64,000 bases of DNA, from assembly GCA_963835555.1 (NCBI GenBank), contig CAWIGC010000018.1, positions 1 through 64,000 on the forward strand, written 5' to 3'. Made by a program: the position numbers and the translations under genes. Below the pieces are notes generated by a model, which did not search any database, was not told where the DNA came from, and saw only the letters and a program-made list of their open reading frames with translations. Position 1 is the stretch's first letter. The number at the start of each line of letters is the position of its first letter. This DNA comes from Sulfopaludibacter sp963835555 (GTDB taxonomy: Bacteria; Acidobacteriota; Terriglobia; Bryobacterales; Bryobacteraceae). Of this stretch, positions 7,693 to 17,966 are shown piece after piece.

Positions 7693-10152
7693 ATGACCAA
7701 TCAATCCGCGACGATCCCGGCCTCCCAGGAAGCCTCACGCTATCTTCCCTTGCTGCTGATTCTGTTCGCCGCCAGCGGATGTTCCGCGCTGATCTACGAA
7801 ATCGTCTGGTACCAGCTTCTGCAACTGGCCATCGGTTCGACCGCCGTCTCGCTGGGATTCCTGCTGGCCACTTTCATGGGCGGCCTGTGCCTGGGCAGCC
7901 TGGGCCTTCCGCGCCTGCGCGCCGCGGCTAAACAGCATCCCCTGCGCATCTATGCCGCGCTGGAACTGGGAATCGGCATCCTCGGTGTGCTGGTGCTCTG
8001 GGGCCTTCCGCTCGTCGACCGGGTGTACATCGCCGGCGCCGAGCACGGCATGCCGGGCATGCTGCTGCGCGGCTTCATCTCCGCCGTCTGCCTGCTGCCG
8101 CCCACCATCCTGATGGGCGCGTCGCTGCCGGCCATCGTCGCGCTGGATCAAGTCCACGCCGCGCGGCGTCTCGTGGTGGGGCCTGCTGTACGGCGGCAAT
8201 ACCGTGGGCGCGGTCTTCGGCTGCCTGCTCGCCGGCTTCTACCTGTTGCGCATGTACAACATGGCGGTGGCCACCTACTGCGGCCGCGGCCATCAACCTG
8301 GCGGTGGCGCTGCTCAGTTTCTGGCTCTGCCCGCCGCACGCCCGCCGAATTCACCGCCCGCGGAAATTCCGGGCGACCCGGTCGAAACAATCGACCGACG
8401 ACGCCGGCGCCAACTGGCCGGTCTACGTCACCATCGGCCTTTCCGGCGCCTGCGCGCTGGGCGCCGAAGTGATCTGGACCCGGCTGATGGGCATGCTGCT
8501 GGGCTCCACGGTGTACGTGTTCTCCATCATCCTGGCGGTGTTCCTGATCGGCCTGGCGCTCGGCAGCACGGCCGGGTCGTGGCTGCTCGCGCACCGTCCG
8601 CCCGCGCCTCGCCCTGGGCTGGTGCCAGGTGCTGCTGGCCGGCGGCATCGCCTGGACCGCCTTCATGATCGCCGATTCCCTGCCCTACTGGCCCATCAAT
8701 CCGCTGCTCACGTCAGCCCCTGGCACACCTTCCAGCTCGATCTGGTGCGCTGCCTGTGGGCGATCCTGCCGCCCACGCTGCTCTGGGGCGCGAGCTTTCC
8801 GCTGGCCCTGGCGGCTGTCGCGCGGCCCCGGCGAAGAATCCGGAGCAGGTGGTCGGCAGCGTCTATGCCGCCAACACCCTGGGCGCCATCGTGGGCGCGC
8901 TGGGCGTCAGCCTGGTGCTGGTTCCGTGGATCGGCACGCAGCAATTCGCAGCGCCTGCTGCTGATTGCTGTCCGCTGCCAGCGCGCTGTTCGTCCTGGTG
9001 CCCGTATATCGCCGAAACGCAAGCCGATGCTCTCGGCGCTGCTGCTGGCGCGCTGCCATGGTCGCCGGCCATCATGCTGGCGCAGAATCTGGACCCCATT
9101 CCCGGCAAACTGATCGCCTACGGCCGCCGCATCGCCATTTCCGCCGGCCAGTTCCAAGATCCTGTACACCGCCGAGGGCCGCAACTCCTCGGTGGCCATC
9201 ACCCAGTGGAACGACGGCGCCTTCGAAGTGGACGTGAACGGCCACGTGGAAGCCACCACCGAGCCGTACGACATGAAGCTGCAGCGCATGGTGGGCCATC
9301 TGCCCGGCATGCTGCATCCCAATCCGAAATCCGTGCTCGGCATCGGCTTCGGCGCGGGCGTCTCGGCCGGCACCTTCACGCGCTATCCCGGCAATCGAGA
9401 AGATCACCGTCTGCGAGATCGAGCCCGTGATCCCGCCCACTTCCACGCGCTACTTCGCCAAGCAGGATTACGACGTGCTCCACAATCCCAAGACGCACAT
9501 CGTGTTCGACGACGCGCGCCACTACCTGCTGACCACCACCGAGAAGTTCGACATCATCGCCTCCGACCCGCTGGACGTTTTCGTCAAAGGCACGGCCGCG
9601 CTCTACTCGAAGGAGTACTTCGAATCCGTCAAGCGCCATCTGAATCCCGGCGGCATGTTCACGCTGTACGTGCCGCTGTACGAGAGCGACGAACGCACCG
9701 TGACGAGCGAACTGGCGACGTTCTTCGAAGCCTTCCCCAACGGCACCATCTGGGCCAACACCATCGACGGGCGCGGCTACGACATGGTGTTCATGGGCCA
9801 GCTCGAGCCGCTGCAGATCAACCTCGACGAGGTGCGAACCGCGCTGCGCCGTCCGGATTATGCGCCGGTGGTCGAATCGCTGCGCGACATCGGCGTGGGC
9901 TCGGCCATCGATCTGTTCTCCACCTACGCCGGCCAGAAGTCCGACCTGGGCGAGTGGACCAAAGGCGCGGAGATCAATCGCGACAGCGATCTGCGCCTGC
10001 AATACCTGGGCGGCTGGGGCATCAACTCCAGCCTGGAAGATTAGATCTATCGCCAGATGATGCGCTACCGCAAGCCGGCTCCGAACTTATTCACCGGCTC
10101 GCCCGAAGCCGTGCAACTCATGCAGTCCGCGGTGGAATCGGCGGGACGGTAG
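7693..10152 (+). CDS. membrane-embedded spermidine-synthase-like protein, many frameshifts and an in-frame stop
   Basis: The start is an intact ATG at 7693. The N-terminal half consists of repeated membrane helices with signatures such as SGCSALIYEIVWYQLL, FMGGLCLGSLGL and, in a second copy, GACALGAEVIWTRLM, the pattern of the MFS-like part of fused spermidine synthases. The C-terminal half is a Rossmann aminopropyltransferase-like domain (VLGIGFGAG, DDARHYL, DPLDVFVKGTAALYSKEYFE). The active-site aspartates expected in true spermidine synthase are not obvious (the family Asp lies in DPLDV), so polyamine synthesis is uncertain. About ten frame changes occur between 8160 and 9400, and the frame is clean from 9427. 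A TAG at 10042-10044 is followed in the same frame by 35 further family-like codons to 10152, so it may be a false stop. Confidence 0.65.
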
Positions 10153-10155
10153 CGG

Positions 10156-13100
10156 CTAAAAGCTGATTTTGACTCCCATTTGCATACCGCGCGCGCCGCC
10201 GGCGCCGGTGATGTAGCCGTAGTTCTGGTCGGCCACACCGGTATCCGGATTGCTGAAGTGCGGATTGTTGAGCACGCTGAACGATTCGCCGCGAATCTCG
10301 CACCGGATCCTCTCGTTGACGGCGATGATCTTGAAGATCGAGGCATCCAGATTGTAGAATCCCGGTCCCGAAGCCGCGTTGCGTCCCGACGAGCCCAAAC
10401 GTACCCCGGTGGGTTGCGTGAAACTCGATTGCAGGAAGTAGGGACTGCCGCCCTGCGACGGCACGTTGATTCCGCCGAGCACCTGGTATGGCCCCACCTG
10501 GTCGGCGGTCTGCGGCGTTCCCGGCGTATTCAGCACGCCGCCGTTCGCCCCGAACGTGATGGGCGTTCCGGTCACCGCCATGACAATGGCGTTCAACTGC
10601 CAGCCGCCCAGCACTCGCGCCGCGATGCCGCGATTGAGGATCTTATGGCCCACACCAACCGGCAGATCGAAGACGAAGCTCTGGGCGTAGGTCTGGGTCC
10701 GGTCGAAATCGGTTCGGGCATAACTGCGGCGCTGATCGTAGTAGCTCCACAGCCCCCCATCGTCGCCGGTCTGGTAACCCATCCCTTTGCCGTAGGTGTA
10801 TGACGTGGTGATCGCCAGACCCTTGGTTAACCGGCGATTCAACTTCACCTGCAAGGAGTTGTAGCGCGTGGACATGCCTACCCAATAAATATTGGTGTCG
10901 GCTGTCCTTCCGTACTTCAGGTTCAGCGGTTTGGATGCGGTGCCGCCCCCCAGACACGGTCGTAGGCTCGTTGAGGTTGTAACTGACCACCGAATCGACG
11001 CCGTGATTGCCTACGTATGCCACATCCAGCGTGAAGTTTTGCGGCAGCGCGCGCTGCACCGATAAGTTCCACGACTGCACGTTGGGATTCTTGAAATTCT
11101 GGGGAACGATAAAATCGGCCTGGCTGGGGTCCGGATTAGCGATGATTCCGTTCGCAGGGATAGGGGCAAATGTCGGAGCCGGGAAGCCCCTTTGGAATGT
11201 AGAGGGAGTCCCCGCGGTGTCCAGCACCGCCGGAGCGTAAGAATTGGGCGCATTGTACTGGTTGTTCTGTTTTACCGGATAGTTGAATGCGTAAGTGTTG
11301 TCCGGGAACGGCGTATAGCTGACCCCGAAACCCGCGCGAATCACGGTCTTGTCGGTCAGGCGGTATGCCACGCCCAGTCGCGGCGCGAAGTTCTTGTAGC
11401 GCGTTTCGACTCCCAGGTTGCTGGGAACGCCGCCGATGCCCGGCGAGCTGCAAGCGAATTGGTGGTGGGATCGTAATTGGAAAATCCGCCGGCGAAGCGC
11501 GGCGTAAAGGGCGAGTACAGTTCCCAACGCAGTCCGAGGTCCACCGTCAGCTTTTGGGTGGCCTGCCACTTATCCTGCGCAAACAGGAAAAGCTCGTTGC
11601 CGCGGATGGCGGGGAAGTAGCCCGCGGCCAGGTCGCGACCCGCGAACGACGGCACGTCCAGAAGGAAACTGGCCAGGTCATTGGCCGGACCTGTCTTGGG
11701 CACCGTTCCGCCCGGTCCCGGATTGAGCGAGGTCTGGTTCACCCCAAAGTTCCATTGCCCACGCGGATTGACCGTCTGCGTCTGTAAGAGATCGTCGCGG
11801 ATGCGCCGGTAATCCAGGCCGAATTTGATGGTGTGGTTGCCTTTCGTCTTGGTCCAGGTGTTGGCGATGTCGCCGTTAACTTCCGCGCGCCGCCACGGCA
11901 GGCTCGCCGAGTATCCCACCATGGGACTACTGAAGCCGCCGATGTTCATATACGGCATGCCGCTGGTCCACTGGTCGATATTGACTCCTGGGATACCCAA
12001 CTGCGTGGCCGCGGCAGTCCCGTAGTCGGTAGGCAGCGCATCATTATGATAATGCGCCACGCCGATCCGGAACTCGGCGATCAGCGTCGGACTGAAAATC
12101 CGGTCGTAGTTGATGCCGGTGCTGTACGTTTTTTGAATCCCGGTGCCTTCGAACGCGCCCTGTGCCCAGCCGCCGGCATCCCCGAAGACCGGCGCCTGCG
12201 AGATGGTGGGGCGCGAATAGCTGAAACGTCCGCTCAGGCGGCCCTTGTCCGACACGTTGGCATCCAGCTTTACGTCGAACGAGTCGGTGTCGTCGGTCTT
12301 GGGAAGCAACGCAAAGTAGTTGCTGCTGGGCGCCGAGTTGCTGAACTGCTGATTCGGCTGCGGCACCAGCGCCAGAATCTTGGCCGCAACCGGATTGATG
12401 CGATTGGCCGGGATGATGTTGCCGGGGAACAACTGGCGGCCCGTCCCGTCCGGGTTTCCCGTGGCCGGATCGTAGATCTGATTGCTCTGCGCGCTGAAAT
12501 CGCCGTTGCGCCAGGGGCCCGGCGGGATGGTTCCCGTGTTGGTATTGGCCTCGTGATCGAGGACCTTCAGATAGTCGCCGAAGATGAAAATCTTGTTCTT
12601 CTTGATCGGACCTCCCAGGTTGCCGCCCACATAGTTGTAGGCCAGGTGCCCCACCGTCTTATCGAAGAAGTTGCGCGCATTCAAGTCGCCGTTCCGCAGG
12701 AATTCGTATGCCGCACCGTGCAGTTCGTTCGTTCCCGACTTCAGCACGACGTTCGTATTGGCGCCGCTGGCCCGTCCCAGTTCCGCCTCGAAATTGCTGG
12801 TGGCCACGTCAACGGTCTGAATGGCTTCCACCGGGGGAACGTAAATCTGTAACAGGCCGGTCCGTTCGTTGTCGTCGATGCCCTCAATCTGGTAGCTGTT
12901 GCCCTGGCGCATCTGGCCGTCCACTTCCGTCTGCAGAGAGTTGGCCGCGTTGAAGAACGCCGAGTGCTGATAGGTGGCCGGCGTAGTGCCGGGGACCAGA
13001 TTCAACAGGCTCTGAAAATTGCGGTTCGTCCCCAGCGGCAGGTTGGCCGTCTGGACAGTTTCAATCTGCACGCTGGTGTCGGCACGGTCGGTTTGCAGCG

Positions 13101-13476
13101 CCGCGGGCGCCGCCGTTACTTCCACTGTCTCGGTGACCTGGCCCGGCACCAACTGGACGTCAACGCGCGTCGTCGTATCCAGCAGCGCGTCCACCGCGGT
13201 ACGCGTTTCTTTCTTGAAGCCGGGCGCCTCCACCGTTACCGAATACCGGCCGGGCGCCAGGTTGCCGAATGTATAGTTGCCGCTGTCATTGGTGGCGCCG
13301 GTCCGGCTGGTGGAGGTGCTGACTTCCGTCACCGTCACCTTCGCCTTCGGCACTACTCCCCCACTGGTGTCGGTCACCGTGCCCAGCAGCGTGGCGCTCA
13401 CAGCTTGGGAAAAAGCCGTCCCCGCGCACAGACACCCCAGCAGACTCAGAACCAACGTAGTCCTTATATGCCGCAT
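10156..13476 (-). CDS. TonB-dependent receptor with N-terminal Cna-B-like domain, two frameshifts
   Basis: Starts MRHIRTTLVLSLLGCL, a Sec signal peptide ending near AFSQA. Next comes a carboxypeptidase-regulatory/Cna-B-like domain at about residues 28-110 (LLGTVTDTSGGVVPKAKVTV, GNYTFGNLAPGRYSVTVEAP), then the plug, then a beta-barrel with repeated aromatic strands ending in GVKISF, a typical outer-membrane C-terminal Phe. The spanned length is about 1100 codons, usual for the large Solibacter family of these outer-membrane receptors, presumed to import oligosaccharides or siderophores. The first 680 residues are in one frame (11356-13476). Frame changes near 11460 and 10950 are needed for the remainder. 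The upstream 230 bp (13477-13705) hold no gene and presumably the promoter. Confidence 0.85.
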
Positions 13477-13705
13477 CGTTTGAACCCCTCTCCCCACAGC
13501 AATATGCGAGCGCGCGGCCCCTCATGGCCGATACGCGCAGCACCCCTGTTATATTTCTCTCAGACTATACCCCACCCGCAACCCCTTGGACATACTGCGC
13601 TTCCAGGAGATTGGACCCATTCTGGAAGGAATTTCCCATTTTTCCTTCCCGAATTGGCATTATATGCCGAACCGCCTGTGGTGGTGCCGGATTCCTTGAA
13701 ATTTT

Positions 13706-14947
13706 TCAAGACTGAAGGCTCGCGGACTGCTTCCCGGCTCCTTGCCACAGCACCACCGCGAGCGCCACGCAGAGCACCGGAATCACGTACATCGCCTGGT
13801 GCAGCCCCACCGCGCGGGCCGCTTCCGGCGTCAGTCCCGCCGCTGACCCTGCCCGCGCGAAATGGTCGCTCAAGCGACCCGTCAGCACCGGACCGAAGGA
13901 CGCGCCGCACAAATAGCTCACCATCAGGTAGGCCGCCATGGCCGTGCCTCGCAGCGCCGGAGCCACTACGTCGTGCAGCGCCGCGTACACCAGGCCATAG
14001 TAAGTCTGCAGCAGGCCATAACCCAGCATCGCCAGCGCCGTGACTGCCGGCGCGCTTCCGGACGGCAGGCGCAGCGCCGCGAAAATGGGAGGCGCCGCCA
14101 GCAGCGCCGCCGCCGCGGCCAGCCGCATCCGTCCCATCCGCCGGTTGTCGCCGAACAGTCCCGCCCCGACAGCCCCCGCGATTCCCGCTACACCGGATCC
14201 TATGCCCGTCCACAGTCCCGCCTGCCCGACGGTCAGACCGTGGACGCGCGTCAGGAATGCCGGCAGGAAATAGGAAAAGCTATACAGCGCCGAATTCACG
14301 ATCGCCCCCGAAGCGGCGATCCACCAGAATGCCCGCAACCGCAGAAAGGAGTATGATCGCGCCGCCTGCGGGGACGCCGAAGCACGCGCCGGCTCCGGCA
14401 GCCAGAGCACCGCCGGCGCCAGTGCCATTGCCGGGACCGCCGCCAGGGTCATGGCGGCGCGCCATCCGTACGCCTGCGCCACCGGACCGCTGATCGCCAG
14501 GCTCAGCATGATCCCCACCGGCACCGCCATCATGAACCCGGCCATGGCGCGGGCGCGCCGCATGGCGGGAACCACATCGGCGATCCAACTGGTAGCGGCT
14601 GGGGCGCACACGGCTTCTCCGATTCCGACGCCGAGGCGCGTGGCCAGCAGGGCGCCATAGCTCATCGCCGCGCCGCCCAAAGCCGTCAGGACTGCCCATA
14701 CCGCAATGCCGGATGCCAGCAATCGCCGGCGGCTGCCCGTGTCCGCCGCCCGGCCCAAAGGCAGCCCCATCACGGCATAAATCACCGTGAACAACGCCGG
14801 CAGCAAGCCCAGTTGCGTGTCGCTGAGATGAAAATCGCGCCGTAGTGGCTCCACTACGGCGCTGAGAACCTGACGATCGTAAATATTGAGGACGTTGACA
14901 AGAAAGAGAACAGCTAGTGATACCAAAGGCTCACATTTTGATTTCAC
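13706..14947 (-). CDS. MFS transporter (spinster-like)
   Basis: 413 residues with twelve predicted membrane helices. The N-terminal signature NIYDRQVLSAVVEPLRRDF followed by LSDTQLGLL, and the loop GRAADTGSRRRLL, are typical of the spinster-like branch of the major facilitator superfamily, proton-coupled carriers of lipids or organic acids. The substrate cannot be told. The gene is last in the minus-strand operon that begins with the ECF sigma factor at 18643; its ATG lies inside the end of the DUF4097 gene (17-nt overlap, 14931-14947), suggesting translational coupling. A small palindrome cttgaaatttttcaag (13695-13710) overlaps the stop codon. Confidence 0.8.
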   Translation of the reverse strand: MKSKCEPLVSLAVLFLVNVLNIYDRQVLSAVVEPLRRDFHLSDTQLGLLPALFTVIYAVMGLPLGRAADTGSRRRLLASGIAVWAVLTALGGAAMSYGALLATRLGVGIGEAVCAPAATSWIADVVPAMRRARAMAGFMMAVPVGIMLSLAISGPVAQAYGWRAAMTLAAVPAMALAPAVLWLPEPARASASPQAARSYSFLRLRAFWWIAASGAIVNSALYSFSYFLPAFLTRVHGLTVGQAGLWTGIGSGVAGIAGAVGAGLFGDNRRMGRMRLAAAAALLAAPPIFAALRLPSGSAPAVTALAMLGYGLLQTYYGLVYAALHDVVAPALRGTAMAAYLMVSYLCGASFGPVLTGRLSDHFARAGSAAGLTPEAARAVGLHQAMYVIPVLCVALAVVLWQGAGKQSASLQS

Positions 14948-16350
14948 TATCTTTCAAATCCTTCACACTCGGACTCTTCGGAGCCGTGGGGGGCGTCGGA
15001 GGCGTCATATCCTCGCTGGTCCCTTCCTTGCGTACTTGAATGGACCCGCGGTGGGCCGTCAGGTGCACGGACGGACCCTGTCCCACAGTGCCTTTTAACG
15101 TGCCCGTATGGCCGTCCATCTCTTTCACGATCGGCTGGCCGTAATCGTTGATCGCTTCGCCGCGGTCGGCGGTAGCTTCCAAATGAAACTGCGCCTTGTC
15201 CGGCAGAATCAATACAACGTTGCCGAATCCGCTGCGCGCTTCAATCGAGGGCACCGGCGAACCCGGCTGAAGTTCCACGTCGCCATGCTCCGTCTCCAGC
15301 TCCAGCGATTGCGTGAACTTCTGCATTTTGATGTCCCGCGCATTGGTCACCAGCTTCACCGGACCCACCAGGCCGGAACCCGAAAATTCCCCGCGGTCCA
15401 TACTGATCTGGCCGGGAACCGCCTGCACGTTCACCTGCGTGTTCCGGGCCCCTTCGAACTGCAGGGGTTTGGCCAGGTTCTTGAATTCGAGCGTGCCGTC
15501 GTAGGCGCCGGTGATGGTCACCTGCCCCGAAATGTTTTCCAGCTCCACGTCTGTGCCGCGGCCGTTCAGATCCACCTTGCCCTTGATGTCTACGGCGCGA
15601 ATCACGCTGCTGCGGCCCACATCCACCCGGGCATCGCCGCCGATTTTCGAAATCCGCACATCTCCGCGGCTGGACGCCAGGTCCACACCCCCGGCGATGT
15701 CCTCGATCTCGAAATCGCCATTGTTGCCTCCGTGCGCTTCCACCGCCATGCTGTGCGGCACTACTACCTCCAGGTCGTCGGACACCCGCTGGTTGTCCGG
15801 CGCGCGATCCTGGTTGCTGCGCACCAGTAGCTGATCGCCCTGCGGCACAATCTCCACCGGAGTATTGCCGTTGGTGCGGTCCGCGTCGTTCCGGTTATAG
15901 GCCCGAACATACTTGTGGCCGTTCACGGTGACCTCTTGCACATCGGCGCCGGTCACCTTGATATTGCCGCGAGGATTTTCAAAGACAATGCGCTTCATCC
16001 CCGCCGCCGGAGCATTCACCGAAACCGGATAATCGTACTGCTCGCCGAACCATTGCAGGCCGCCGCGTGTTGAACCGGATGCCATACCGGTGCGCCTGAA
16101 ACACGGCCATCCCGGCGAAACACAGCAGCACCACCAGCACGATCTCTCCGCCCGTGAAACTGCCCCGCCAGCCTTCATCGTGCGAAAACACTACTTCCAC
16201 CAGGCGCAGCAGGCCCCAGCCAATCAGGATGAACGGCCAGTATTGCGACGCCAGTTCAAACAGCGGCGCTTCCGGATGCAGATTGTGCCACAAAAACAGG
16301 CCGCCAACGATCAGCAGCATCAGCGGCCCGGTCAGAGAACGGCGTCTCAT
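14931..16350 (-). CDS. LiaF-like membrane domain fused to DUF4097 beta-helix, one frameshift
   Basis: The ATG at 16350 overlaps the upstream stop as ATGA. The first about 95 residues hold three membrane segments (MLLIVGGLFLWHN, YWPFILIGWGLLRLVEVVF, EIVLVVLLCFAGMAVF), the pattern of LiaF-type/DUF5668 helices. After a frameshift at about 16060-16085 (in a run of cgcggcggcc) the rest is a long soluble repetitive domain (ENPRGNIKVTGADVQEVTV, LASSRGDVRISKIGGDARVD, ETEHGDVELQPG) of the DUF4097/putative adhesin beta-helix type. LiaF-family proteins sense cell-envelope damage in Firmicutes; here the protein lies downstream of an ECF sigma and anti-sigma pair, so a role in envelope stress is inferred. 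The single frameshift is likely a sequence error. Confidence 0.7.
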
Positions 16351-16652
16351 TGGGAACCTCCCGGGGAAGTCGGATTCTTGGCAGCGCCCGGCGGCTGCGA
16401 ATAAGTGCTCTGCGAGTACGAGCCGTGGGGGTAACCGCCCGCCGGCGGAAAGCCCTGAGGCGGCGGTGGCGGTGGAATGCGCTCCGTGCTGCGTCCCAGC
16501 AGGCTCATCAGTCCGAAAACGATCAGGATCACCGGCCACGTCTGGTCAAACCGGTACTCCGTGAAATTATTGAGGGCGAACAACACCCCCACGGTGATCA
16601 GCGTGACGGGACCGCGCACGGCGCGGATCATCGAGCGCTCATCACCTCTCAT
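16347..16652 (-). CDS. small LiaI/LiaF-like membrane protein with proline-rich tail
   Basis: About 101 residues: two hydrophobic helices of DUF5668 type (GPVTLITVGVLFALNNF and WPVILIVFGLMSLLGR), then a cytoplasmic tail rich in Pro, Gly, Ser and Tyr. The chosen ATG at 16652 is 6 nt after a GGAGG ribosome binding site and overlaps the upstream gene by 11 nt; an internal ATG at 16631 is possible. The stop overlaps the next start by 4 nt. Both helices resemble those at the ends of the two flanking genes, so three successive genes share the same two-helix module. Confidence 0.7.
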   Translation of the reverse strand: MRGDERSMIRAVRGPVTLITVGVLFALNNFTEYRFDQTWPVILIVFGLMSLLGRSTERIPPPPPPQGFPPAGGYPHGSYSQSTYSQPPGAAKNPTSPGGSQ

Positions 16653-17328
16653 GGCGGACCTCCTCAGTGGCGCTGCCGCCCGTGAAACGGCCCCAGAGCA
16701 GGTAAGCGCCCGCGGCAATCAGCAGCACCGGCCAGTAGCGCGCCACGCGTTCGAAGTCCAACAGGTCCAGGGTGTGCAGCAGCAGCAGCACGCCCAGCAG
16801 GATGAGCGCGATTCCCGCCACCGGAACCTGCTCTTTAGTGCCCCGCAGGTTTACGATGCTGGAATACTCGTCCACGAATTCGCCCGCGCGGCGCTTGCGC
16901 GCTGTGTGGTACGCCTCGAAGATCATGTAGGCCCACCATGCCATCACCAGCATCACGAAGATCGGCTCCAGCCCGTGCGCGGCATCGGAGTTCGCGATGC
17001 TCATCAGCATGCCCCAGATGATGGCGTGTACCAGACCCTTGGCGTATTGGCCGTTGTAGATGGCGCCCACTCCCGGGATCATTCCCAGGAAAAGCGCCAG
17101 GGGCGGCGAAACATCCGAATGCACGTAGCTCGGCGGCACCGGAGGCATGCCCGGTTGCGGACCCGTGAACGGCGGGTTGGGCATGGCGTTGGCAGGAGCC
17201 GGCGCGGGCACGTGCTCCGCGCAATAAACGGTCCCGAAGGCATCTCGACGGCATTCGTCGCACACCGGCTTGCCGCAATTGCGGCAATATGCCGTGGCCG
17301 GAGTTTCAGGATGATTCTGACAATTCAT
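16642..17328 (-). CDS. B-box zinc finger/TM2-like membrane protein
   Basis: 228 residues. Residues 1-40 form a zinc-binding B-box-like finger (C3, H6, C15, C18, C23, C26, C36, H39; CRNCGKPVCDEC). A proline-rich linker follows, then a TM2-like hairpin with the typical phrase MIPGVGAIYNGQYAKGL, another helix pair, and a C-terminal LiaF/DUF5668-like pair of helices (GIALILLGVLLLLHTLDLL, YWPVLLIAAGAYLLWG). Such proteins are frequent in Acidobacteria beside ECF sigma factors, but no biochemical role is established. It is the third gene of the operon, 29 bp after the anti-sigma gene. Confidence 0.75.
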   Translation of the reverse strand: MNCQNHPETPATAYCRNCGKPVCDECRRDAFGTVYCAEHVPAPAPANAMPNPPFTGPQPGMPPVPPSYVHSDVSPPLALFLGMIPGVGAIYNGQYAKGLVHAIIWGMLMSIANSDAAHGLEPIFVMLVMAWWAYMIFEAYHTARKRRAGEFVDEYSSIVNLRGTKEQVPVAGIALILLGVLLLLHTLDLLDFERVARYWPVLLIAAGAYLLWGRFTGGSATEEVRHER

Positions 17329-17357
17329 ATGTTCCTCTTAACGTGCAACCCCCGGGT

Positions 17358-17966
17358 CTACTTCTCTGACGGAACCGCCTGGTCGGGTGCCGTTCTGACC
17401 GGCAGTTTCCTTTCGTCCGTCTTACGTTCAGAATCCTTCTGAATCGTCGCGGGCTGATCTTCATTCTGTTGCTGCCACTCGCGCAACATGGTTTGTATCT
17501 GGTAAACGAACTTCAGATTGTTATAGAACTTTACAGTGCGGCCCCAGGTGTAGGTGACCCGCTGATCCAGCGACCGCCAGATGGCGGTGGGCTGCAGATC
17601 GGACGCTTGCAACCGGGGCATCTTTCCCTGCGCGATGATCGATAGCGACAACATGGTGAGCGCAATCCCCATGGCGAAGCGCGGCTGCAGGATGGGACTG
17701 AGGATGGCCCGCATCCACTCCCGCGCCTTGGATTGCGATTTCTCCCTGGTCCACGGGGCATCGAACAGAATCCGGTTGACCAGTTCCGGCGGAGGCTCCA
17801 CATCGGCCGCCCGCTCCATGAACGCCACGGCCGCGGCGGAATCCCGCGCCAGTTCGGCGCACGACGGGCATTCCGCCAGGTGAGCTTCCACCTTGGCCCG
17901 GTCCGCCGTGTCCAGCGTGCCGTCCACATAGTCGCAGATTAGAATTTCATATTCTGCGCAGGTCAT
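17358..17966 (-). CDS. anti-sigma factor with zinc-finger (zf-HC2) domain
   Basis: 202 residues. The N-terminal domain has the H-x3-C-x2-C motif of ZAS anti-sigma factors (H29, C33, C36 in HLAECPSC), which binds the cognate ECF sigma factor. One membrane helix lies at about residues 96-113 (FAMGIALTMLSLSIIAQ), so the C-terminal about 90 residues would be periplasmic, ending in a charged tail. The start codon overlaps the sigma stop by 4 nt (ATGA). The arrangement predicts that the sigma factor is held at the inner membrane until a signal releases it. Confidence 0.88.
   Translation of the reverse strand: MTCAEYEILICDYVDGTLDTADRAKVEAHLAECPSCAELARDSAAAVAFMERAADVEPPPELVNRILFDAPWTREKSQSKAREWMRAILSPILQPRFAMGIALTMLSLSIIAQGKMPRLQASDLQPTAIWRSLDQRVTYTWGRTVKFYNNLKFVYQIQTMLREWQQQNEDQPATIQKDSERKTDERKLPVRTAPDQAVPSEK

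Noticed and set aside
8160..9400. Programmed ribosomal frameshifting in the spermidine-synthase-like gene
   Set aside because: About ten shifts in both directions without slippery sites or shared structure cannot be programmed; sequence error or decay is simpler.
11833..14043. Two long plus-strand frames opposite the TonB-dependent receptor
   Set aside because: They are shadows of the minus-strand receptor gene, with low-complexity His/Arg-rich translations and no family pattern.
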